Shown: positions 26,280 to 33,422 of the stretch, piece after piece
Layout: the number at the start of each line of letters is the position of its first letter
Position numbering within the stretch: position 1 is the stretch's first letter
Source of the DNA: Lysobacterales bacterium
Lineage (GTDB): Bacteria; Pseudomonadota; Gammaproteobacteria; Xanthomonadales; SZUA-36
Direction of reading: 5' to 3'
DNA length: 64,000 nt
NCBI GenBank assembly: GCA_021648125.1
Contig: JAKITK010000008.1
Span: 1-64,000 of the forward strand
Made by a program: the position numbers and the translations under genes
The notes under the pieces: generated by a model
Told to the model about the DNA's origin: nothing
Database searches by the model: none
What the model saw: only the letters and a program-made list of their open reading frames with translations

Positions 26280-28061
26280 ATGACAAACACAATTAACATT
26301 CTGGTTCCCGATATCGGTGATTTTGATGATATTCCAGTAATTGAAGTACTGGTACAAGCGGGTGATGAAGTCGCAGCCGAACAGTCCATCATTACCCTGG
26401 AAAGCGATAAAGCAACAATGGAAGTCCCCGCCCCGCAAGCGGGTAAAATTCTAAGTCTGGATGTTGCGCTTGGCGATAAAGTTAATTTAGGTGATTTAAT
26501 TGCTACTTTAGAAGTTGCTGAAGCTGCATCTGTGGATAAAACAGCCGAAAAGGTGGAGAAAGAAACTGAAACTACCCCAGCCCCAGTTGAAGTGGCGGCC
26601 AGCAAGGTCGATGCAGCAGTAGCTGAGCCAGCACAAAAAATAACTGCTAAACATGATTACGATTACGACTTGGTTGTTCTCGGTGCCGGTCCGGGTGGTT
26701 ATACCGCGGCCTTCCGGGCGGCTGATCTGGGCTTGAAAGTCGCTTTGATTGAGCGCTACGACAGCCTCGGCGGGGTCTGCCTGAATGTGGGTTGTATTCC
26801 TTCCAAGGCATTATTGCATACCGCCAGAGTCATCGATGAAGCTGAAGCCATGTCGGCACACGGTTTGCACTTTGGTGAGCCAGAAATTGATATCGACCAG
26901 CTGCGCGAGTGGAAGACTTCAGTCGTTTCCCGTTTAACCAATGGTCTGGCAAGCATTGCCAAACAACGAAAAATTACCCTAATAACAGGTCATGGTCGTT
27001 TCAGCGATGAGCATAATTTGATGGTTGCCGGTGAGCACGGTATAAAAGCGGTGAGTTTTAGCCGCTGTATTATCGCTGCCGGATCACAATCGGTGAAACT
27101 TCCCGGTTTACTCATGGACGATCCGCGCTTGATGGACTCAACCGATGCGCTTAAGTTGCAGGATATCCCGCAGCGCTTGCTGGTAATTGGTGGCGGCATT
27201 ATTGGTCTGGAAATGGCAACTGTCTATCAGGCACTGGGTAGTCAGGTGACGGTAGTGGAAATGTTTGACCAGCTGATGCCGGGCGCTGATAAAGACTTGA
27301 TTCGACCGCTGCAAAAACGCCTAAAAAACACTTTGAATAATATTTTTCTAAATACCAAGGTAGAAAAAGTTGAAGCAGGTGATGAAGCTTTAAGCGTGTA
27401 TTTAGACGGTAAGAATGTACCGGAAAAATTGGAATTTGACCGAGTGCTGGTGGCTGTTGGGCGCTCACCCAACGGTGGCCTGATCGGTGCCGATAAAGCG
27501 GGTGTAAATGTTGATGAACGAGGATTTATCCCGGTTAATAATCAACAACAAACCAATCAACCACATATTTTTGCCATCGGCGATATCGTCGGTCAGCCAA
27601 TGCTAGCGCATAAAGCCACCCATGAAGCCAAGGTTGCCGCCGAAGTTTGTGCCGATGAAAAGTCCTTCTTTGATGCCCGGGTTATTCCATCGGTAGCTTA
27701 TACCGACCCAGAAATTGCTTGGGTAGGAACCACTGAAATAGAAGCAAAAGAAAAAGGTATTGATTATAAAGTGGGTAAATTCCCCTGGGCGGCTTCCGGT
27801 CGTGCTTTAGGTATAGCCCGCAGCGAAGGTCTTACCAAACTGCTTTTTAATCCCGCCACCAAGCAGATCATCGGTGCTGGTATTGTCGGTGTAAATGCCG
27901 GCGAACTGATTTCCGAGTGTGCTCTCGCCATAGAAATGGGCGCCGAAGCTGCCGATATTGGCCTAACAATTCACCCGCACCCGACTCTATCAGAAACCAT
28001 AGCCATGGCCGCCGAAGCCTTTGAAGGTACGATCACTGATCTCTACCTACCGAAACGATAA
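26280..28061 (+). CDS. lpdA: Dihydrolipoyl dehydrogenase (E3) with N-terminal lipoyl domain
   Basis: 593 residues, longer than the usual 470 because a lipoyl domain occupies residues 1-80 (Lys44 in ESDKATMEVPAPQAG), joined by an Ala/Pro/Glu-rich linker. The flavoprotein proper starts at about 120: VVLGAGPGGYTAAFRAADLG, the redox disulfide in GGVCLNVGCIPSK, the NAD site VIGGGIIGLEMATVYQALGS, and the C-terminal HPHPTLSE with the catalytic His-Glu pair. It reoxidises dihydrolipoyl groups. Lipoyl-E3 fusions are known from Neisseria and some other bacteria. The lipoyl domain is very similar to that of the adjacent aceF. Confidence 0.96.
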   Translation: MTNTINILVPDIGDFDDIPVIEVLVQAGDEVAAEQSIITLESDKATMEVPAPQAGKILSLDVALGDKVNLGDLIATLEVAEAASVDKTAEKVEKETETTPAPVEVAASKVDAAVAEPAQKITAKHDYDYDLVVLGAGPGGYTAAFRAADLGLKVALIERYDSLGGVCLNVGCIPSKALLHTARVIDEAEAMSAHGLHFGEPEIDIDQLREWKTSVVSRLTNGLASIAKQRKITLITGHGRFSDEHNLMVAGEHGIKAVSFSRCIIAAGSQSVKLPGLLMDDPRLMDSTDALKLQDIPQRLLVIGGGIIGLEMATVYQALGSQVTVVEMFDQLMPGADKDLIRPLQKRLKNTLNNIFLNTKVEKVEAGDEALSVYLDGKNVPEKLEFDRVLVAVGRSPNGGLIGADKAGVNVDERGFIPVNNQQQTNQPHIFAIGDIVGQPMLAHKATHEAKVAAEVCADEKSFFDARVIPSVAYTDPEIAWVGTTEIEAKEKGIDYKVGKFPWAASGRALGIARSEGLTKLLFNPATKQIIGAGIVGVNAGELISECALAIEMGAEAADIGLTIHPHPTLSETIAMAAEAFEGTITDLYLPKR

Positions 28062-28064
28062 TAA

Positions 28065-28105
28065 ACCGTATTACCCGGGACGGTACTATTTATTCTCTTT
28101 TTGAG
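28065..28105 (+). terminator. Weak candidate terminator after lpdA
   Basis: ACCGT and ACGGT flank a 10-base loop, followed by a T-rich stretch (TATTTATTCTCTTTTTG). The five-pair stem is marginal, but its place between the PDH operon and the Fur-controlled iron operon is right. Confidence 0.3.
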
Positions 28106-28177
28106 TGATTACCTTATCGGCAATAGGCGCCCACAACAGGGATCCACAATAGCTTGCTAATCAATTCAATTCAATTC

Positions 28178-28209
28178 TAATTGATAATGATTATCAATTA
28201 GATTAAAAT
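28178..28209 (+). promoter_or_regulatory. Fur box overlapping the fbpABC promoter
   Basis: TAATTGATAAT, one G, then ATTATCAATTA form a perfect 23-bp palindrome at 28178-28200 that agrees closely with the classical Fur-box core GATAATGATTATC. It overlaps a -35 element TTGATA (28181-28186), 17 bases from TAAAAT (28204-28209). Iron-replete Fur would block this promoter. Confidence 0.85.
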
Positions 28210-28245
28210 CATTCATTGCATAATGAGTAAGAGTTTGTAATCATC

Positions 28246-29271
28246 ATGAAAAACCTATTTAAAAACAGCTGCCTATTAATTTTAACCTGCGCATTTACTT
28301 TACCTGTTTATGCGGCACTTGATGAAGTAAATGTATACTCCGCTCGAAAAGAGCAGTTGATTAAACCCCTATTGGAAAACTTCACCAAGCAAACAGGCAC
28401 TGAGGTCAACTTGATTACCAGTAAGGCCGATGCACTGTTAAAACGCCTAGAATCTGAAGGTATTAACAGCCCTGCCGACATTTTTATTACCACCGATGCG
28501 GGTCGTTTGCACCGGGCAAAACAAGCAGGCGTGTTGCAACCGATTTTAACTGAGAGAATGAAACGATTGGTGCCTGAGCATTTGCGGGATGCCGATGGGT
28601 ATTGGGTGGGATTAACCACTCGTTCTCGTATGCTAGTGTACGCTAAAGACCGCGTTAAACCATCTGAGCTGAGCACTTACGAAGACCTTGCCTCGCCTAA
28701 GTGGAAAAAGCGCATTTGTGTGCGCTCTTCTAATAATATATACAATCAGTCGCTGGTGGCGTCTATGCTGGCCCATCAAGGCGAGAAAATCACAACTCAA
28801 TGGGTAGCAGGCTTAGTTAATAATATGGCTCGAAAACCCAAAGGCGGTGACCGTGATCAAATTAAAGCCGTGGCTGCCGGTCAGTGTGATATTGCAATTG
28901 TAAACACCTACTATTTAGGGCAAATGCTGAACAGCAACGACCCCAAACAAGTTAAAGCGGCACAGCAAGTGGCGGTTTTTTGGCCTAACCAAGTAGGTCG
29001 TGGCGCACACATTAATGTCAGCGGCATTGCAGTGACAAAAGCGGCTAAAAACAAAGACAACGCAATTAAACTGATTGAGTTCTTACTTTCAAAAGAGGCC
29101 CAAACTTGGTACGCTAAAACCAATAATGAGTACCCGGTGATTGCCACGGCGCCTTGGAGCGAAACATTAAACGCATGGGGAACTTTTCACAGCGATGTGC
29201 TGAACCTCACCCGGCTTGGTGAATTAAATACTAAAGCGATTCGTATTATGGATAGAGCAGGTTGGCGCTAA
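28246..29271 (+). CDS. fbpA: Ferric iron ABC transporter, periplasmic binding protein
   Basis: 341 residues with a signal peptide (about 1-22, cleavage after VYA). The mature sequence opens LDEVNVYSARKEQLIKPLLE, typical of FbpA/FutA-type ferric-binding proteins, and holds the paired tyrosines in IVNTYYLGQM (about 222-223) that coordinate ferric iron in this family. The C-terminal EFLLSKEAQTWYAKTNNEYP is also characteristic. It binds free Fe3+ in the periplasm and delivers it to the permease encoded next. Expression is expected under iron limitation because of the Fur box. Confidence 0.93.
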   Translation: MKNLFKNSCLLILTCAFTLPVYAALDEVNVYSARKEQLIKPLLENFTKQTGTEVNLITSKADALLKRLESEGINSPADIFITTDAGRLHRAKQAGVLQPILTERMKRLVPEHLRDADGYWVGLTTRSRMLVYAKDRVKPSELSTYEDLASPKWKKRICVRSSNNIYNQSLVASMLAHQGEKITTQWVAGLVNNMARKPKGGDRDQIKAVAAGQCDIAIVNTYYLGQMLNSNDPKQVKAAQQVAVFWPNQVGRGAHINVSGIAVTKAAKNKDNAIKLIEFLLSKEAQTWYAKTNNEYPVIATAPWSETLNAWGTFHSDVLNLTRLGELNTKAIRIMDRAGWR

Positions 29272-29273
29272 TA

Positions 29274-30935
29274 TTGAGGCGCCTGTTTAAGATTCAATTA
29301 AAGTCAGCATCGAAACACCTTAACCGCTGGTCGATTCTGACGATCATCATCGCCCTTCTACTGACCGTCCCACTGTGGGTGCTGGTCAGTTTCGTGTTTG
29401 AACCAACCAATGATAACTGGGCGCACCTGTCTAGCACTTTATTGCCCGAATACATCATCAACTCGCTCTGGTTAATGTTGGGCGTGACCTTCGGTGCCCT
29501 TTTATTAGGCATTCCCAGTGCATGGGTGGTGAGTCAGTATGAATTTTATGGGAAATCGGTATTGCACTGGGCGCTGCTGTTGCCCATGGCGATGCCTGCC
29601 TACATTATCGCGTACACCTATACGGGCTTGCTTGAATTTGAAGGCCCTGTACAAAGCGCACTTAGGAGCGTATTTGAGACGAAAATAGTGAATCTTTGGT
29701 TTCCTGAGATTCGTTCATTAGGCGGCGCTGTGGTCATGTTTTCACTGGTGTTATACCCCTATGTGTATCTATTGGCGCGCACCTCATTTGCAAACCAAAG
29801 CCAGAGTATGCTGCACGCCAGCCGCGCACTTGGTGCCGGCCCCTATAAAACCTTTTTTAAAGTTGCACTTCCCATTGCACGCCCTGCCATTATTGCAGGT
29901 TTAACCTTGGCGTTAATGGAAACTCTGGCCGATTTTGGAACGGTGCAACATTTTGGCGTACCCACTTTTACTACGGGTATTTACCGCACATGGACAGGCT
30001 TTGGCGACACCACCACCACGGCACAACTTTCTATTTTACTGCTGGTGTTTGTCAGCGTTTTAATGGCGGTGGAGCTGTGGTCACGCAAACAGGCCAAATA
30101 CTTTACGGGAAATAATCAAGCGTTAAACAACCTGCTTCCAGCCTTAACCGGCCGTCGAGCGCTGTTGGCGGTTATTGTCTGTTTTGTACCGATTTTATTT
30201 GGTTTTGTTGTGCCTGCTTTGCAACTGCTCAACTGGTCAATCTATGTGGCCAATACCGAGCTGAATGCAGATTTTTTTACCCTAGTCTGGAACAGCTTTA
30301 GTTTGGCGTTTATCACCGCCTTGATTACTATTGCTCTGGCGTTATTTTTTCTATATGTAAAACGGATTCAGAAATCGCCCCTTATCGATAATACAGTGCG
30401 TATGGCGGGATTGGGGTATGCAATTCCAGGAACGGTAATTGCCGTTGCGGTGATAATACCCTTTGCATGGTTTGACAATACACTGGATGGGTGGGCCCGC
30501 GAGAACCTCGATATTTCTACCGGACTACTACTCTCAGGAACGCTATTTGCTTTGGTTTTTGCCTACTGCTTCCGGTTTTTATCGGTGGCACTGCAAAGCA
30601 TTGCATCGGGCTTAACTCAAATAAAACCGAGTATGGATGAATCCGCAAAAATCTTAGGCGCGACCCACGGGGCCATCTTAAAGCGTATTCATATCCCACT
30701 GCTCAGTAGCAGTTTAGTCACCGCCTTTATTTTGGTATTTGTAGAAGTCTTAAAAGAGTTACCCACCACCTTAATTTTAAGACCCTTTAATTTCAACACT
30801 TTATCAGTACGCGCTTACGAGATGGCTGCCGATGAACGCTTGGCAGACGCTGGGCTGCCTGCCTTATTAATTGTTCTGACGGGCATAATCCCCGTGATTA
30901 TTTTAAGCAAACTGATTGGAAAATCGCATGCGTGA
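29274..30935 (+). CDS. fbpB: Ferric iron ABC transporter permease
   Basis: About 553 residues with twelve hydrophobic segments in two homologous halves, each with the EAA-type cytoplasmic loop (ASRALGAGPYKTFFKVALPI; ESAKILGATHGAILKRIHIP), the architecture of FbpB/AfuB iron permeases. No ATG lies near the N-terminus: TTG 29274, just after the fbpA stop, is preferred over TTG 29262, which would overlap it. It forms the membrane channel for the FbpA-delivered iron with the ATPase gene, whose start it overlaps by eight bases. Confidence 0.92.
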   Translation: MRRLFKIQLKSASKHLNRWSILTIIIALLLTVPLWVLVSFVFEPTNDNWAHLSSTLLPEYIINSLWLMLGVTFGALLLGIPSAWVVSQYEFYGKSVLHWALLLPMAMPAYIIAYTYTGLLEFEGPVQSALRSVFETKIVNLWFPEIRSLGGAVVMFSLVLYPYVYLLARTSFANQSQSMLHASRALGAGPYKTFFKVALPIARPAIIAGLTLALMETLADFGTVQHFGVPTFTTGIYRTWTGFGDTTTTAQLSILLLVFVSVLMAVELWSRKQAKYFTGNNQALNNLLPALTGRRALLAVIVCFVPILFGFVVPALQLLNWSIYVANTELNADFFTLVWNSFSLAFITALITIALALFFLYVKRIQKSPLIDNTVRMAGLGYAIPGTVIAVAVIIPFAWFDNTLDGWARENLDISTGLLLSGTLFALVFAYCFRFLSVALQSIASGLTQIKPSMDESAKILGATHGAILKRIHIPLLSSSLVTAFILVFVEVLKELPTTLILRPFNFNTLSVRAYEMAADERLADAGLPALLIVLTGIIPVIILSKLIGKSHA

Positions 30936-31980
30936 ACTTCAGCTTACCCAAATAACCAGCCACCATCAGAATACGCTAATTTTAGATGGTGTTTCTCTGC
31001 ATTTAAACGCGGGCGAAATTGGCTGTTTACTCGGCCCAAGTGGTTGTGGAAAAACCACCTTATTACGAACCATTGCAGGCTTGCAAACGCTTACAGAGGG
31101 TGAGATTGCACTGGGTGCTCAAGTGGTTTCATCCACTCAAATACACCAACCCACTGAATCACGGAAAGTGGGTATGGTGTTTCAAGATTATGCTCTGTTT
31201 CCCCATATGAACATCGCCGATAACATTCGCTTTGGGATTGAAAGCTTTAGTCCAAAGCAGCAACAAGAGCGCATTTGCAGCTTGCTGGAGTTGGTGGATT
31301 TAGCCGGCAAAGAAAAGCGCTACCCACACCAGCTTTCTGGTGGACAACAACAACGCGTTGCCCTTGCGCGTGCATTGGCGGCCAAACCGCAAGTGTTATT
31401 AATGGATGAACCGTTTTCGGGATTGGATGTTGAGCTGCGAGAGAGCCTAGCAAGGCAAGTGCGCTGTATTTTAAAAGCCGAAGGCATTACCGCCTTAATG
31501 GTGACCCACAACCAAAACGAAGCCTTTGCGATTGCCGATTCTGTAGGGGTAATGAAATCCGGAAAATTGTTGCAATGGGATACCCCCTACAACCTGTACC
31601 ATCAGCCTAACCATCCTTTTGTGGCGGACTTTATTGGGCAAGGCGTGTTAATCAAAGGCATGGTCTACAGTTGCAATGAAGTGCATACCGAGCTCGGTAT
31701 TTTAAACGCCAGCGTATGCAATTGCTTCACTCCCAATGAAGAAGTCTCTGTTTTAGTTCGTCCGGATGACATTATTCACAACGATGACAGTGACTGGGAG
31801 CTGGAAGTGGTCAACCGGGTATTTAGAGGCTCACACTTTCTGTTTACCCTAAAGCTTAATAATGGCGAGCAGGTTTTATGCATGAGCCAATCTCATCACA
31901 ATCATGAGGTAGGCTCTAAAATAGGAGTTAAGCTTGAAATGGATCATGCCGTGGTGTTTCCATTGAAAACCCCTGAATAG
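30928..31980 (+). CDS. fbpC: Ferric iron ABC transporter ATP-binding protein
   Basis: About 350 residues from ATG 30928 (a TTG twelve bases upstream is less likely). Walker A GPSGCGKTTLLR, Q-loop VFQDYALFPHM, signature LSGGQQQRVALARAL and Walker B VLLMDEPFSGLD are all intact. The C-terminal extension (about 240-350) is the regulatory beta domain found in FbpC/PotA-type ATPases. It energises iron uptake through FbpB. Its length and gene order match the fbpABC type. The next 71 bases are empty before transposon debris begins. Confidence 0.93.
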   Translation: MRELQLTQITSHHQNTLILDGVSLHLNAGEIGCLLGPSGCGKTTLLRTIAGLQTLTEGEIALGAQVVSSTQIHQPTESRKVGMVFQDYALFPHMNIADNIRFGIESFSPKQQQERICSLLELVDLAGKEKRYPHQLSGGQQQRVALARALAAKPQVLLMDEPFSGLDVELRESLARQVRCILKAEGITALMVTHNQNEAFAIADSVGVMKSGKLLQWDTPYNLYHQPNHPFVADFIGQGVLIKGMVYSCNEVHTELGILNASVCNCFTPNEEVSVLVRPDDIIHNDDSDWELEVVNRVFRGSHFLFTLKLNNGEQVLCMSQSHHNHEVGSKIGVKLEMDHAVVFPLKTPE

Positions 31981-32051
31981 AGACTTATTGTAATCGTCGA
32001 ATCAACATATTAACTTAGCTTTCAAATACCCAAGATGTTATAATCGGGAGC

Positions 32052-32685
32052 ATGCTTAGAACAGATGCCAGAAAGCGCAGCACCGAGGTGCAACAACACA
32101 ATCGGGAACAGACCATTCGGTTGTTCGCCGATGGAATGAGCCGTTATGAGATCGCTCGGGTCATTGACGTACACTATGCCACGGTGGGTGACTGGATTCG
32201 GCGGTATGAAAAGGGTGGCCTGGAGGCTTTGCAGATTGGAAAGAGGGGGCGAACCGGAAAGTATTTTTGATATTGGACAATTTGAGAGTGCACCACGCAA
32301 AACTCGTGAAGGCCTGGCTCGAAGAGAACACAAAGCGAATCGAAGTTTACTATTTGCCGGCCTACGGCCTACACGCCGGAGATGAATCCTGATGAATATC
32401 TCAATTGTGACCTTAAGCAGAGTATCCGAGCCTCTTCACCAGCTAGAAATCAACAGCAACTTGAAAGAAAGGCCCTCGGTATCATGAGAAAACTACAAGC
32501 CCTTCCGGCTCGGGTTAAGAGTACAGCGATACATGCATTGATCCAGGATCAGTGGGGAATCAAGCTGTCACAAAGATTGATTAGCAGATATATGAAACGT
32601 TGGGGCTATACACCATAGAAGGCAGCGAAACGCGCTTATGAGCGGTCAGATACAGCGACCCAAGAATGGCTCACACAGCAATAAT
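32052..32685 (+). pseudogene. Rearranged remnant of an IS630-family transposase
   Basis: Three transposase segments are present but in the wrong order. First comes the N-terminal helix-turn-helix (MLRTDARKRSTEVQQHNREQ up to GLEALQIGKRGR). Next is the C-terminal catalytic end (LDNLRVHHAKLVKAWLEENT, TPEMNPDEYLNCDLKQ, MRKLQALPARVKS), with a frameshift near 32370. Last is the middle segment (AIHALIQDQWGIKLSQRLIS, RYMKRWGYTP, a stop, then KAAKRAYERSDTATQEW). It cannot encode a working enzyme. The right end is joined to an IS21 remnant. Confidence 0.75.
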
Positions 32686-32959
32686 TTGGTCATATCCTTG
32701 CGTTTTAGCTCCTGGTGGGTGGTCGGCCAGTCGGGCACCTGGAACCGTGAAGATGTACGCGTATCGGCACCCGGATAAAACAGCCGTGCCAACTGCGCAT
32801 CATCTAAATCATCCGGCAGTGGCCAGCTTAATTTCAGTGCGCCAGCCTGGCTCAGCAGTTTTGGATGGAGCCGATACTCACCTTGGTGCTGGCATTAATC
32901 TGGCGAATGGATAAACCACCAGCCAGCCGTAATCTTAAAATATCTCTAATTTTTCGCAT
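32681..32959 (-). pseudogene. istA: IS21-family IstA transposase, N-terminal remnant
   Basis: From the start ATG (32959-32957) it reads MRKIRDILRLRLAGGLSIRQ, the IstA helix-turn-helix. After a frameshift near 32865 it continues LKLSWPLPDDLDDAQLARLF and VPDWPTTHQELKRKDMTK, which is standard for IstA. It ends at the junction with IS630 debris near 32681, so the integrase core and istB are missing. Confidence 0.75.
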
Positions 32960-33033
32960 TGTAATCCTTACTCTTGCCGTGCTCTTCTCCCAAAAGGTAA
33001 AAAGAATAGCAAACAATTGATAAAACAATGCGC

Positions 33034-33198
33034 TGAAAGGTATTCTGGTTTTATTTGAACACCTATTCCGGGAATTTGAACACCGATTCCGGAAAAACCA
33101 AAAAAGTGTTCAGATAAAACCAGAATCAGTGTTCACATAAAACCAGAATGGGTGTTCAGATTGAACCAGAATCAGTGTTCAGATTGGGCCGGAATATG
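33034..33198. repeat. IS21-type end with multiple 23-bp repeats
   Basis: Four direct repeats start TGTTCA at 33107, 33130, 33153 and 33176, each exactly 23 bp apart (for example TGTTCAGATTGAACCAGAAT). Similar motifs in the opposite orientation (TTCTGGTTTTATTTGAACAC at 33042) lie to the left. IS21 elements carry such repeated end sequences upstream of istA, and the istA remnant starts 75 bases away. The outer edge of the element is probably at about 33198. Confidence 0.65.
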
Positions 33199-33320
33199 CA
33201 AGCCACAAGGGGCAAGATATTCCCATGGTTTATACTATTAGAGGTCGAAAAACCAGGCAACAGCGCAGAAAAGTCTCTTATCTCAATGTTTCGCATAGAA
33301 ATCAAGCATTATTAAGGTTA

Positions 33321-33344
33321 AACACTTGACCTGGGTCAAGTGTT
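33321..33344. promoter_or_regulatory. 24-bp palindromic operator candidate
   Basis: AACACTTGACC and GGTCAAGTGTT are perfect reverse complements separated by TG. The palindrome ends 12 bases before the -35 box of the FecA-like receptor gene. The core TTGAC-N4-GTCAA resembles FNR/Anr-type sites, but the long extended symmetry also fits other dimeric regulators. The cognate protein is unknown. Confidence 0.55.
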
Positions 33345-33385
33345 AATGAGAATCGTTTGTATTTAGTAACAATGCTCTCTATACT
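33344..33385 (+). promoter_or_regulatory. Promoter of the FecA-like receptor with Fur-box-like overlap
   Basis: TTGTAT (33357-33362) and TATACT (33380-33385) are 17 bases apart. The stretch TAATGAGAATCGTTTGTAT at 33344-33362 resembles an imperfect Fur box and overlaps the -35, consistent with iron control of an iron-chelate receptor. Confidence 0.55.
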
Positions 33386-33422
33386 TGCCTCAGAATAATT
33401 CTGAGATGAAAGAGAGCCCTTA

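Noticed and set aside
27199-27472. Long frames opposite lpdA, and many similar ones opposite aceE, gyrB, dnaA and mnmE
   Set aside because: Antisense shadows of well-identified genes, with no start signals or recognisable domains.
33107-33198. Second possible CRISPR-like array with exact 23-bp periodicity
   Set aside because: Repeats are contiguous without unique spacers, and they match the multi-repeat ends of IS21 beside an istA remnant.
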